A stretch of DNA of 64,000 nt from Fimbriiglobus ruber (GTDB lineage: Bacteria; Planctomycetota; Planctomycetia; Gemmatales; Gemmataceae). Under the pieces are notes generated by a model, which worked only from the letters and a program-made list of their open reading frames with translations, made no database searches and was not told where the DNA came from. Every line of letters starts with the position of its first letter. The first letter of the stretch is position 1. The position numbers were made by a program, and so were the translations under genes. Where the stretch lies: assembly GCF_002197845.1 (NCBI RefSeq), contig NZ_NIDE01000005.1:496001-560000 (forward strand), written 5' to 3'. Below are positions 49,501 through 56,743 of this stretch, piece after piece.

Positions 49501-50465
49501 GCGGCCGTCCCGAGCGGCCTCTCGGCCAGCTTCGCCCGGTGCTGCTCCAAGTCTTTCTTCAACTGCAACGCATCCGACGAGGCCACGGCCCAATATTGCT
49601 GGAGCGCCCGGACGTTCTGACCCTTCCAGAAGTCGAAAGACGTTACGTCGTCGAGGGACTGTACGTACTCCATGACCCGATCGGCGAACCGGCCCAGGGG
49701 CACAAGTTGGAGACCCTCGGTCATCTCGAAGATCGCCGGCACCGTCTCCTTCGTGGCGGTTCGTTTGAGCCGTTCGTCCCGCTCGTACGCCTCGACTGCC
49801 TCCGTGGCGGTCATGTCCAGGTGGACCTTGTCCATCTCCTCTTGGACGTACAGGCCGCTGAGCGCTTCCGGCCACCCCCTCCGCAACGCTTGCGCCTCCG
49901 CACACTTGCCGAGCATGACGTGCGGCATGTTCTTCCAGTTGCCTTCTTTCAGCGTTTTCTTCTCGCTCTTGGCCACTTTCTTCTTCTTCGGCTTTCCGGT
50001 ATCCGGCCACGTCTCGCCCGTGTCCACCCAGTCGAACTCGGCGTCATCGAGGGGGGCGAACTCGTCCCAGCGGGCTTCCCCGACCACGGGATACCACACC
50101 TTGTCCGGGCCGAACTTAAACACCCGCACGACCGCACGAACCAACCCCATCGGATTGCTCTGCGGATCTTTCAGCGAAGAGTCGGTCTCGAACCGGGTTT
50201 CCTCCTCGGCCGGCCGGTAATCCCCACACCGCTGGGCTTTCGCCCGGTATCCGTCGATGCTGGTCACGATCACGATCTGCCGCTTGTCCGCCTTATCCTT
50301 GTTGTAGACCTGGGCGAAGATCTGCTTTTTGAACGGGTCCAATCCCTGCTGTTTGCAGATCTCGATGAACAGGTCGAATTCATCCTGGTTGGTGTCCTTG
50401 GCGACCGTCCGGCGGATCAAGGACAACTGAGAGGCGGTGTAACTCCGGTGGGCGATGTCGGTCAT
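49497..50465 (-). CDS. bet: Phage Bet/RecT-family single-strand annealing protein (322 aa)
   Basis: Core: SLIRRTVAKDTNQDEFDLFI, CKQQGLDPFKKQIFAQVYN and IVIVTSIDGYRAKAQRCGDY, then MPHVMLGKCAEAQALRRGWP, all typical of lambda Bet relatives. It anneals single strands during recombination and pairs with an exonuclease; no exonuclease gene is next to it, but a VRR-NUC gene lies at 52.8 kb. ATG 50465 follows GGAGGAAATA and overlaps the Gp157 stop. Confidence 0.92.
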   Translation of the reverse strand: MTDIAHRSYTASQLSLIRRTVAKDTNQDEFDLFIEICKQQGLDPFKKQIFAQVYNKDKADKRQIVIVTSIDGYRAKAQRCGDYRPAEEETRFETDSSLKDPQSNPMGLVRAVVRVFKFGPDKVWYPVVGEARWDEFAPLDDAEFDWVDTGETWPDTGKPKKKKVAKSEKKTLKEGNWKNMPHVMLGKCAEAQALRRGWPEALSGLYVQEEMDKVHLDMTATEAVEAYERDERLKRTATKETVPAIFEMTEGLQLVPLGRFADRVMEYVQSLDDVTSFDFWKGQNVRALQQYWAVASSDALQLKKDLEQHRAKLAERPLGTAA

Positions 50466-50968
50466 TATTTCCTCCGGATGGTCAAGCTGATTTTCCCGTT
50501 GCCGAGCGTCACCCCGTCGATCACCTCCCCGTCGGTCAAGACTGCGTCTTTGAGAGCCTTCTTGTCTAATTTCGGGGGCTGCGGGGCAAAGAACCGGGAG
50601 GGCACCGCCGCTTCGTCCGTGACGACAACGTCCGGCCCCCGGGTCGACACGCTCAGCGTCAGTTCGGGGGAGGAAATCGCTTTCTCGCCGCGGGTGTCCA
50701 TGCATTGCAAGATGAGGGTCCGCAGCATCTCGGCGCCGGCCAGGTAGCGTTGCTTCCGGACCTGGAGGTCCTTGATCCGCACCTCAATGGCGTCCGCCAG
50801 GGCCTCACGCTCGACCGCTTCTTCCGCCAATTCCAGGCACAAGGGCCGGAAATCGTCCGCCCCCGTCAACCCGTCGGACAGGCCACCGAAATCTTCCGAT
50901 TCAACGGCGTAACGCAGTTCACGAAGATGTCGGATCTTCGCCCGGATATCGATTTCTCCTTGTGGCAT
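50465..50968 (-). CDS. Siphovirus Gp157-like protein (167 aa)
   Basis: An N-terminal coiled coil (CLELAEEAVEREALADAIEV then RIKDLQVRKQRYLAGAEMLR) and a C-terminal beta part (KAISSPELTLSVSTRGPDVV, VPSRFFAPQPPKLDKKALKD) are the Gp157 layout. In streptococcal phages Gp157 has been linked to phage resistance or replication; it commonly precedes recT/bet. RBS GGAAGTG upstream of ATG 50968. Confidence 0.88.
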   Translation of the reverse strand: MPQGEIDIRAKIRHLRELRYAVESEDFGGLSDGLTGADDFRPLCLELAEEAVEREALADAIEVRIKDLQVRKQRYLAGAEMLRTLILQCMDTRGEKAISSPELTLSVSTRGPDVVVTDEAAVPSRFFAPQPPKLDKKALKDAVLTDGEVIDGVTLGNGKISLTIRRK

Positions 50969-50985
50969 AACACTTCCTTTCTGGA

Positions 50986-51252
50986 TTAAAGCTGGCTCTG
51001 AGAGGCACGAAAATTCTCGACCGCCACGCGCAGGGCTGCGGTTATGCGGCCGATCTCATCCAGCACCTGTTCGGCCGTGAAATGATTCCCCAAATCCGCG
51101 AACCCGTACACGCTTTCCGCGATCGTTGCGACAGGGAGTCCCTCCAGGGCCCACAGGCTACGCAGGGCGGACGCGAAGGCGACCCAGTCGGGGTGGTTGT
51201 GATGCGGGAGGCGGTTCGAGCGAAGTGGCACGACGACGGGATTCTGGGGCAT
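50986..51252 (-). CDS. Hypothetical early protein (88 aa)
   Basis: ATG 51252 follows GGAGGAGAAC. PDWVAFASALRSLWALEGLP and FTAEQVLDEIGRITAALRVA are helical. It overlaps the preceding gene by 95 bases, so both start and overlap should be treated with some caution. No family recognised. Confidence 0.55.
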   Translation of the reverse strand: MPQNPVVVPLRSNRLPHHNHPDWVAFASALRSLWALEGLPVATIAESVYGFADLGNHFTAEQVLDEIGRITAALRVAVENFRASQSQL

Positions 51253-51454
51253 GTTCTCCTCCGATGTTGAGTTGGGTAACGGCGTGTTCGGTGAATTCGA
51301 GCAAGTGCTGGATGGCGTCGGAATCGTCCCGCAGGCGCCGGCGATTACTCGCGGAAATGCGACAGCGCTTGTCGATGCCCATTCCCACCAGGCGATGAAA
51401 AAGAACCACGATCGCCCGGTCCAGCTTGGCCCGGTCCCAGTCAGTTGGTCGCAT
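51158..51454 (-). CDS. Hypothetical early protein (98 aa)
   Basis: ATG 51454 follows GGGAGGTAAG. Basic helical protein (RAIVVLFHRLVGMGIDKRCR, DAIQHLLEFTEHAVTQL); the last 30 residues overlap the next gene and are Pro/Arg-rich, so the natural end is possibly disturbed by a frame change. Unknown function. Confidence 0.5.
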   Translation of the reverse strand: MRPTDWDRAKLDRAIVVLFHRLVGMGIDKRCRISASNRRRLRDDSDAIQHLLEFTEHAVTQLNIGGEHAPESRRRATSLEPPPASQPPRLGRLRVRPA

Positions 51455-51457
51455 GAC

Positions 51458-51640
51458 TTACCTCCCTGTTTCATGGTTTTCTTTCAACTCCCACCGCGGC
51501 GGGAATTGCCACTCGATCCCACGGATCTCTCGGCGTACGCCCGGCACGCACACGAACAGCCCGAGTCCGTCAACCGGCCAGCGGGTGCCAAGCAGCCCCT
51601 CATGGGCAAGCGGCAACAGAAAGGTGCGCGGCGGGGTCAC
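51458..51640 (-). CDS. Small early protein (60 aa)
   Basis: GTG 51640 overlaps the stop of the upstream gene (GTGA), and the gene ends three bases before the next start. No domain recognised. The tight packing supports it. Confidence 0.5.
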   Translation of the reverse strand: MTPPRTFLLPLAHEGLLGTRWPVDGLGLFVCVPGVRREIRGIEWQFPPRWELKENHETGR

Positions 51641-51870
51641 GGGCGGCCCTCAACGTGCGCCATGAACACCGTTCTCTTCCCGTGATCGATGCGGCTTAGG
51701 CAGGTCCACTTGCCACTCGTACATCCGGGAATGCCCCGAACTAACCGGTACAGGTGAACCGGTTGCCCGTACTCGGCCGGCGGGAACGCACTGACGGCCA
51801 AACCGACCAGGGCCATCATGAACAGGGAGGACATCCACCCGTGCATTAAGATTCGATCGAAGGTGCTCAT
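51637..51870 (-). CDS. Small early membrane protein (77 aa)
   Basis: ATG 51870 overlaps the stop of the 35-aa gene upstream. One membrane segment near the start (LMHGWMSSLFMMALVGLAVS), then a short soluble tail with two cysteines (GCTSGKWTCLSR). Unknown function. Confidence 0.6.
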   Translation of the reverse strand: MSTFDRILMHGWMSSLFMMALVGLAVSAFPPAEYGQPVHLYRLVRGIPGCTSGKWTCLSRIDHGKRTVFMAHVEGRP

Positions 51871-51974
51871 AGCCACCCCCGATGAATCGCGGTCAGGAAG
51901 AACTCTTCCATCCCGAGAAACGTGACGACAGCGAGGAGATACCACTTGGCCAGGTACGTGAGTGCATTTCGCAT
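51867..51974 (-). CDS. First gene of the leftward early operon, 35-aa membrane protein
   Basis: MRNALTYLAKWYLLAVVTFL and a short tail ending HRGWL. ATG 51974 has GGAGG six bases upstream, the best ribosome binding site of the operon, and its stop overlaps the next ATG (ATGA). It is the first gene after the divergent control region; tiny membrane proteins in this position often act in exclusion or lysis inhibition, but that is only analogy. Confidence 0.65.
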   Translation of the reverse strand: MRNALTYLAKWYLLAVVTFLGMEEFFLTAIHRGWL

Positions 51975-52077
51975 GACGGCCTCCAAAGAAGTGATTGACG
52001 TGTTTCGTTAGTAATACTATTGTTAGCACGATACACAATCACGCGCAACAACTAAGTTTCGCAAAAATGAGACAGTC
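51975..52077. promoter_or_regulatory. Divergent phage control region between leftward and rightward operons
   Basis: The only divergent gene start in the phage region. On the plus strand TTGACG (51993-51998) and TATTGT about 17-19 bases downstream form a promoter-like pair. The AT-rich centre has the symmetric AGTAATACT with flanking GTTAG copies (CGTTAG and TGTTAG) and outer CGTG/CACG, which are possible repressor or Cro operators. The rightward gene is a small HTH protein. Promoter strength and operator identity are inferred. Confidence 0.6.
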
Positions 52078-52299
52078 ATGCAGGTTTCTCGCAAGTCCCT
52101 GAAAGAATTAAAGAACGAAGCGAAAGAACGCGGGTACGGCGTGCGGAAGTGGGCCGAGTTGGCAGGTCTGCCCTGGCAAATCGTCTACCGTCGGATCGGC
52201 AACGAAGAGGCGCTCCGGATTTCGGAATACGAGCGACTCGTGTCGGCGATTGAGAAAATGAAAGGGATGGGGGATGAATCTCACAGGCAAGAGGCTTGA
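52078..52299 (+). CDS. Cro-like small DNA-binding protein (73 aa)
   Basis: Basic N-terminus (SRKSLKELKNEAKERGYGVR), then KWAELAGLPWQIVYRRIGNE, which fits a helix-turn-helix with LPWQIVYRR as recognition helix, and a C-terminal helix (EYERLVSAIEKMKG). First rightward gene beyond the divergent region, the position of cro in lambda-like phages. The repressor (CI) is not seen here. Confidence 0.65.
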   Translation: MQVSRKSLKELKNEAKERGYGVRKWAELAGLPWQIVYRRIGNEEALRISEYERLVSAIEKMKGMGDESHRQEA

Positions 52300-52486
52300 C
52301 CTGCTGGAGCGGGCCGACGAGTGCGCCCGCATTCTCGGCCACCCGAAACACGAGGCCAGGCGATTCGCCCAGTTGAACCCCGGTGACCGGGGCGTCGCGG
52401 TTGCCCTTCAGGAGTACCTGGACGCGCAACTGGCACAGATCCGAGCCGAACTCTTCGCTATCACCACGCGCGGACAGACGGAATGA
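52274..52486 (+). CDS. Small early protein (70 aa)
   Basis: ATG 52274 overlaps the end of the cro-like gene by 26 bases and has AAGGGATGGGGG upstream. Helical (DLLERADECARILGHPKHEA, LQEYLDAQLAQIRAELFAIT). Coupled to the next gene (ATGA at 52483). Unknown. Confidence 0.55.
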   Translation: MNLTGKRLDLLERADECARILGHPKHEARRFAQLNPGDRGVAVALQEYLDAQLAQIRAELFAITTRGQTE

Positions 52487-52815
52487 GAAAACCGCCGAAG
52501 TCATCCCCGATCGTCATTCACCTGTCGAAGGGGAAGAGGGCCACGCCGCAAGCCTCGCAAAAGAAGCGGCACGAGCCGGACCACCGCGGGGGCTGCCAGG
52601 AAGGCCCACCCGCCATCCGTAAAGAGGTCGATCCCGATAGCCTTCGCAATGCCTGGGCGATCGCGTTCGGCGGTCGCTTGCGAATCGACGACCGGATGGG
52701 TTTCCTGCTCGACGGTCGCCCCATCGGCCTTGATGACTTAATGCTGGAGACCAATCGCGTCCGAAAGGCGAAGAGGATGCCGCCGGTCGGGAAGAAGCCC
52801 GGGTGGCTCCCGTGA
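52483..52815 (+). CDS. Hypothetical early protein (110 aa)
   Basis: Basic, proline-containing N-terminus (KPPKSSPIVIHLSKGKR) and a C-terminal part with RIDDRMGFLLDGRPIGLDDL. Its length and position between cro and a nuclease are phage-typical; no domain recognised. Ends in GTGA overlapping the nuclease start. Confidence 0.55.
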   Translation: MRKPPKSSPIVIHLSKGKRATPQASQKKRHEPDHRGGCQEGPPAIRKEVDPDSLRNAWAIAFGGRLRIDDRMGFLLDGRPIGLDDLMLETNRVRKAKRMPPVGKKPGWLP

Positions 52816-53252
52816 GGATTTCCGAGAGGGATTTTCAACGCCTCCTTCCCGGTTTCCAACTCCCGAAACGTGCCCGCAAAACGAAAAACAGCACCACAGA
52901 AAATCCCGTTCGGGAAGCGGGCCGGGCGTGGCTGGAGTATCACGGCTGCGATGTTATCCGAAACAACACCGCCGCAGGTTGGCTGTTCCCCTACGTGAAG
53001 GGGAAAGCCACCTTCCACTCGCACGAAGGTCGCTTCATCCGGTTCGGGAAGCCCGGAAGTGCCGATTTGTTGGCGATCAGCCCTTCCGGGCGTTGGGTCG
53101 AGGCCGAAGCAAAAAGTGAGGACGGGAGCCAGAGCCCGGAACAGATCGACCGCCAGCAAGAGGTGGAACGCCGGGGTGGAGTGTACGTTCTCTTCCGAAG
53201 CGTCGGAGACCTGGAGGCCCGAAAAAGGGAGATCCTGGCAACGGATTGGTAG
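52812..53252 (+). CDS. VRR-NUC domain nuclease (146 aa)
   Basis: REAGRAWLEYHGCDVIRNNT, RFIRFGKPGSADLLAISPSG (catalytic Asp), WVEAEAKSEDGSQSPEQIDR (E-x-K) and GGVYVLFRSVGDLEA make a stand-alone VRR-NUC fold, a PD-(D/E)xK nuclease used in phage DNA processing. GTG 52812 is chosen because it overlaps the previous stop; a GTG at 52803 adds three residues. It is followed at once by a strong terminator. It could supply the exonuclease partner missing beside bet, by inference. Confidence 0.85.
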   Translation: MRISERDFQRLLPGFQLPKRARKTKNSTTENPVREAGRAWLEYHGCDVIRNNTAAGWLFPYVKGKATFHSHEGRFIRFGKPGSADLLAISPSGRWVEAEAKSEDGSQSPEQIDRQQEVERRGGVYVLFRSVGDLEARKREILATDW

Positions 53253-53283
53253 GCCGGGCTCACACCCGGCCCTTTTCCTTTTG
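53252..53283 (+). terminator. Rho-independent terminator after the VRR-NUC gene
   Basis: GGCCGGG (53252-53258) and CCCGGCC (53265-53271) form a perfect 7-bp stem with a six-base loop, followed by CTTTTCCTTTT. It starts in the stop codon of the nuclease gene and would end rightward early transcription unless antiterminated, as in lambda tR1. Confidence 0.88.
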
Positions 53284-53424
53284 CTAACGCCCGGCGAAGA
53301 TGTCGGCCGCGTTAGCGGCATGCACCAACTTGACGTGCATCGCGTCTCCAGAAACAAATTCGGCCAGGATGATGGTCACGAAGAATAAACTCGTCAGGCT
53401 CCAGGTCAGCATGATATTTTTCAT
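53284..53424 (-). CDS. Small exported or membrane protein (46 aa)
   Basis: ATG 53424 with GAGGAG upstream. MLTWSLTSLFFVTIILAEF is a membrane or signal segment, and the rest is AMHVKLVHAANAADIFAGR. Transcribed towards the terminator, against its neighbours, so it may be expressed in lysogeny. Unknown function. Confidence 0.55.
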   Translation of the reverse strand: MKNIMLTWSLTSLFFVTIILAEFVSGDAMHVKLVHAANAADIFAGR

Positions 53425-53613
53425 AAGCACTCCTCTACTCCCGGACGGAATTGCCCGGTAGGGCCAACATACAGCGGCGAAGTTAATGCAAGGTAAGTAA
53501 TTGATTGACATCGGGTTAACGAGGTCGAATAAATTCTGTCGCAATGCGAAAGTGCTGGACACCGTATCAATTTTTCATCAAGGTGGCGGGACAGCTTTGT
53601 AGAGGAGGCTGCT

Positions 53614-53640
53614 ATGAGAAACACTCCCAAAACCGAATGA
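53614..53640 (+). CDS. Eight-codon minicistron with strong ribosome binding site
   Basis: AGAGGAGG is followed by ATG and the codons for RNTPKTE, with the stop in GAATGA, which is also the start of the overlapping frame at 53637. It could be a translated leader controlling entry to the replication genes. Low confidence as a gene in its own right. Confidence 0.35.
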   Translation: MRNTPKTE

Positions 53641-53792
53641 CCTTTTGGTGCAGGCCGGGTGGCCTCTACCGCCCGTGCCTGTGCCGCCAGGGGGATTATG
53701 CCCACATATCGCGTCAAGAACTGGGAGAAGTTCCAGCACTACAAGGACCGCACTCCGCCTTGGATCCGGCTGCACCGGGGACTTCTGGATGA
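53637..53792 (+). CDS. Possible Cys-rich small protein overlapping the replication gene (51 aa)
   Basis: The ATG overlaps the minicistron stop. Begins TFWCRPGGLYRPCLCRQGDY with three cysteines, but the second half overlaps the replication gene in another frame and looks like its shadow. Kept because of the coupling; may be spurious. Confidence 0.3.
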   Translation: MTFWCRPGGLYRPCLCRQGDYAHISRQELGEVPALQGPHSALDPAAPGTSG

Positions 53793-54375
53793 TTATGAAT
53801 TCCATTCGTTGCCGGATGCTAGCAAGGCGCTAGCACCATGTCTTTGGCTTCTCGCCAGCGAAAACCCGGACCCCTCACGGGGGGAAATATCCGCATCCGA
53901 CGACAAAATTGCCTTCCGCCTCCGCATGCCAGTCAAAAAGTTCCAGGAGTCGATCAAGCCATTAATAGATCATGGTTTCTTTGAGATGGATCACGACGCT
54001 AGCAACTTGCTAGCGGAACGGGAGCAAGTTGCTACCCCAGAGACAGAGACAGAGGCAGATAGAGTTAAAAAGCGACGCGTGCGTGTTGCGTTAGAAGATT
54101 TGTCCGTTGACCACATTCAGACTTGGCTTTCGGAAAAGCGAGCCCAAGGTAAATATCTCGGCCACGACGAACATTTCATCCTCGACTACTTCCGTAATTA
54201 CTGCATATCGAAAGGGAAAAAATATGAAGACTATCTCGCAGCTTACCGAAACGCTTTTACATGGGATGCCTGCCAGCCGAAACTTGGCCTCGGCGGAGGG
54301 AACAAAGCTGACCGCGGGAAAGCCGCCGTCATGCGTGCCGCCGTCGCGGGAGGTTTTGCCCCTCAGCAGGAATGA
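53698..54375 (+). CDS. O-like phage replication initiator (225 aa)
   Basis: TYRVKNWEKFQHYKDRTPPW then GLLDDYEFHSLPDASKALAP, LASENPDPSRGEISASDDKI and MPVKKFQESIKPLIDHGFFE form the winged-helix N-terminal domain of phage replisome organisers. A basic linker (RVKKRRVRVALEDL) leads to a C-terminal domain (EHFILDYFRNYCISKGKKYE). ATG 53698 follows AGGGGG. Two GCTAGC palindromes inside the gene are candidate origin sites, the arrangement known for lambda O. Confidence 0.75.
   Translation: MPTYRVKNWEKFQHYKDRTPPWIRLHRGLLDDYEFHSLPDASKALAPCLWLLASENPDPSRGEISASDDKIAFRLRMPVKKFQESIKPLIDHGFFEMDHDASNLLAEREQVATPETETEADRVKKRRVRVALEDLSVDHIQTWLSEKRAQGKYLGHDEHFILDYFRNYCISKGKKYEDYLAAYRNAFTWDACQPKLGLGGGNKADRGKAAVMRAAVAGGFAPQQE
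53818..54034 (+). repeat. Candidate origin palindromes inside the replication gene
   Basis: GCTAGCAAGGCGCTAGC at 53818-53834 and the near-perfect 17-bp palindrome GCTAGCAACTTGCTAGC at 53998-54014, followed by GAGCAAGTTGCTA at 54022-54034. After these comes an A/G-rich run (GAGACAGAGACAGAGGCAG). Repeats inside an initiator gene recall lambda ori within O. The first copy is less symmetric, and no function is shown. Confidence 0.5.
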
Positions 54376-54985
54376 GCGGGGCAAGCAGTTGCTGGCAGCC
54401 CGGTTGTACCGCGACTTCCAGGCGATGAAGACCTACGGTAAGGAGCCGGAATCGCTGGAAAGCATCATCTCGCTGTTCACGGAGGCGTTGGCCAGTTTCC
54501 CACCCGAACAGATCATGCAGGCTCTGACACTTCACGCCCAACGCAGCGCAGAATTCCCCACTCCGGCCGACATTGTGGGGCTCATTAAGCGAAATGGGAA
54601 ACCACCTCTCTCGCAAGCGGTCTACATCGCGATTCAGAAGAAAGCCGGCGAAGACCGCTCACCGGAGGACTGGCAGTATCTGCGCGAATACGAAGCCCAG
54701 CAGCGCGAGGAGTTCGAGGGGCCGCGCGACACACGACAGGCTGAGGAGATGCGGCAGGAGAATCGGCGACTCCACACCGAACTGACTGAACTTCGCAAGG
54801 AATGCAACCGGCTGGCCAAACTCCTGCAGGATGCCAGAGTCGCGAAAGGAATCGAGCCACCCGTCCTGAAGGACGGAGACAAAGTTCGCGCCACCATCGC
54901 GGCCATGCGGGAAGCGGGGGCGCCCGCGGAGGATATTGAGCAATTCGCCCGTGAACATGGCGTCTCGGTTGAGGTCGCTGCGTGA
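54224..54985 (+). CDS. P-like helicase-loader or replication accessory protein (253 aa)
   Basis: LYRDFQAMKTYGKEPESLES, IISLFTEALASFPPEQIMQA and SAEFPTPADIVGLIKRNGKP match phage replication proteins placed after the initiator. A coiled coil follows (EEMRQENRRLHTELTELRKE). The start is uncertain: ATG 54224 has an AGGGAAAA site, and an earlier one at 54107 would lie deeper in the O-like gene. It overlaps the initiator by 152 bases in another frame, a large but not unheard-of overlap. Confidence 0.65.
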   Translation: MKTISQLTETLLHGMPASRNLASAEGTKLTAGKPPSCVPPSREVLPLSRNERGKQLLAARLYRDFQAMKTYGKEPESLESIISLFTEALASFPPEQIMQALTLHAQRSAEFPTPADIVGLIKRNGKPPLSQAVYIAIQKKAGEDRSPEDWQYLREYEAQQREEFEGPRDTRQAEEMRQENRRLHTELTELRKECNRLAKLLQDARVAKGIEPPVLKDGDKVRATIAAMREAGAPAEDIEQFAREHGVSVEVAA

Positions 54986-55311
54986 GCCAGGGAGCCGAAC
55001 TTTCCGACCTCCTTGACCGTGCCCGGGCAAAGGGCACCGACAAGCAGTTCCGGGAATTTATCCAGCGCCAGCCGTCTTGCATCTCCGGTCGGTTCAGCGA
55101 GTTCCTGGAAACCGGGGAAGGTCGGTGCGTCGCGGCTCACATCCGCCGGGCCGGGGAATCGGGGACTGGGTTTAAAGGCGAATACGCCTGTGTCCCCATG
55201 ACCCAGAGCGAACATCTCCTCCAACACCAGCACGGCGAGAGCTATTTCGGCGGTAAAGAATTCTTTGATGCCCAACGGGTCCGCTACCTCGGAATGTGGG
55301 TCGATTCGTAA
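54982..55311 (+). CDS. DUF968-like HNH-fold protein (109 aa)
   Basis: FREFIQRQPSCISGRFSEFL, CVAAHIRRAGESGTGFKGEY and CVPMTQSEHLLQHQHGE give the AAHIRR...G.GFKG...P...EH..QH pattern of DUF968/Ref-like phage proteins, which have a His-rich nuclease fold. GTG overlaps the previous stop (GTGA). A role in recombination or resolution is probable by family. Confidence 0.8.
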   Translation: MSQGAELSDLLDRARAKGTDKQFREFIQRQPSCISGRFSEFLETGEGRCVAAHIRRAGESGTGFKGEYACVPMTQSEHLLQHQHGESYFGGKEFFDAQRVRYLGMWVDS

Positions 55312-55369
55312 TCGCTACTACCGCTTGCGCTTCCACTCTGCCCGCGCTACACTCCGGCAAACGCGGGGG

Positions 55370-55618
55370 ATGCGGATGTCAGAAGAATTAAAGATTGTCC
55401 TTCAGCCACATTGGAGAAAACTGGCGGGGATGCGGCGCATCTTCGTCATGTTTAAAATCGGCGATCAAGGCTGCCTCTCGGAAGTTATATCGAACGCTTA
55501 TCCGCGCCAATGGTATATCAACCGCAATTGGCATCGCGGTCTGCTCTCTCCAGTCCAAAGTGGAACCATTGAAAAATCAGCCGTGAACCTCATGCTCGCG
55601 GGCTCACCGAATGCTTGA
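55370..55618 (+). CDS. Small hypothetical protein (82 aa)
   Basis: ATG 55370 (or 55376) follows GCGGGGG. ELKIVLQPHWRKLAGMRRIF then QGCLSEVISNAYPRQWYINR; basic and aromatic. It overlaps the next start by eight bases. No family recognised. Confidence 0.5.
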   Translation: MRMSEELKIVLQPHWRKLAGMRRIFVMFKIGDQGCLSEVISNAYPRQWYINRNWHRGLLSPVQSGTIEKSAVNLMLAGSPNA

Positions 55619-56000
55619 TGCCGTCGAAGTCTTCGAACAGATCGAGCGGGCCACCCGCACCCTCAAGAAGCTTCCCCGCGTCGGCGTCAAATCCCGCTTC
55701 TGTAACTGGCCCGAGGTGATCCAGAACTTCATGGACGCCTACGGGTACACCGATCCCGTCCCGCCGAAGATCGTTCCCACGGCCCGGCAACTCACGGAAA
55801 TGGACCAGGTGATACGCTGGCTTGCATGGCTCTCCAGCTTCGGCGAGGAATATCCCCGAATCGTCTGGTCACGGGCCGCCGGGGCATCATGGCGGGGGAT
55901 TGCGGGTCGAGTCGGGCTGTCTCCTCCTACCTGCAAGGAGCGATTCCGGATCGGGGTATGCGCCATCATGTACGCGATCGAAGAGAAAAAGGTTTCATAG
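55611..56000 (+). CDS. DUF6362-like late regulator candidate (129 aa)
   Basis: VIQNFMDAYGYTDP then YPRIVWSRAAGASWRGIAGR and VGLSPPTCKERFRIGVCAIM, an HTH-containing family that precedes terminase genes in many phages. By place, just before terS, it could be an antiterminator or late activator; there is no direct proof. Confidence 0.7.
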   Translation: MLDAVEVFEQIERATRTLKKLPRVGVKSRFCNWPEVIQNFMDAYGYTDPVPPKIVPTARQLTEMDQVIRWLAWLSSFGEEYPRIVWSRAAGASWRGIAGRVGLSPPTCKERFRIGVCAIMYAIEEKKVS

Positions 56001-56113
56001 AAATCAACGGCATAAAAAATAGTTCAAATACCGTTTTACATTCATGCAGAAAAATGGCAGGATCGGCAACATAATGGGGCGATTACGCACCCACACCGCA
56101 CGAAGCGGGTTTT

Positions 56114-56743
56114 ATGGCCTCCGATCACATCACACCAAAACAAGAAAAATTCTGCCAGAAGTTCATCGAACTCGGGAACGCGAGCGAAGCATACCGCCGG
56201 GCGTATGACGCCGAAAACATGAGCCCCGAGGCGATCCACGAGGAAGCCTACCGGCTCACCATCCACCCTGATGTCGCCCTGAGAATTGAAGGCCTTCAGC
56301 AGCTCGCCCGGAAACGACACGAAGTCACGGCCGACCGCGTAATCGCAGAATACGCCAAACTGGCATTCCTCGACATCCGCAAGGCGTTCGATGAAGACGG
56401 CAACTTGAAGCCGATACACGAACTCGATGACGACACGGCAGCGGCGATCGCCGGACTGGAAGTGGAAGTCAAACGGCTGGCGGGGAGTGGCTCGGAGGAC
56501 CTGGAGTCTCAAGCCCACGGTGGTGCTTTGAAGCGGACGTATGCGGACCTCTCGACCCGCATCCACAAGATCAAACTCGCGGACAAAAAAGGTGCCCTCG
56601 ATTCTCTTGCCCGGCACCTTGGCATGTTCACCGACAAGACCGAACTCTCCGGCCCGAACGGGACGCCGTTACCATCGGCAGTGATCGCCGTGACCCCCGA
56701 GGCCGTGAAAGCGATCGTCCAGCAAGTTCGTGACGAGTTCTGA
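56114..56743 (+). CDS. terS: Terminase small subunit (209 aa)
   Basis: Terminase_2 pattern: [20 protein letters not shown] then [20 protein letters not shown], then [20 protein letters not shown] and [20 protein letters not shown]. The N-terminal HTH recognises the packaging site. It overlaps terL by 14 bases. Confidence 0.93.
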   Translation: MASDHITPKQEKFCQKFIELGNASEAYRRAYDAENMSPEAIHEEAYRLTIHPDVALRIEGLQQLARKRHEVTADRVIAEYAKLAFLDIRKAFDEDGNLKPIHELDDDTAAAIAGLEVEVKRLAGSGSEDLESQAHGGALKRTYADLSTRIHKIKLADKKGALDSLARHLGMFTDKTELSGPNGTPLPSAVIAVTPEAVKAIVQQVRDEF

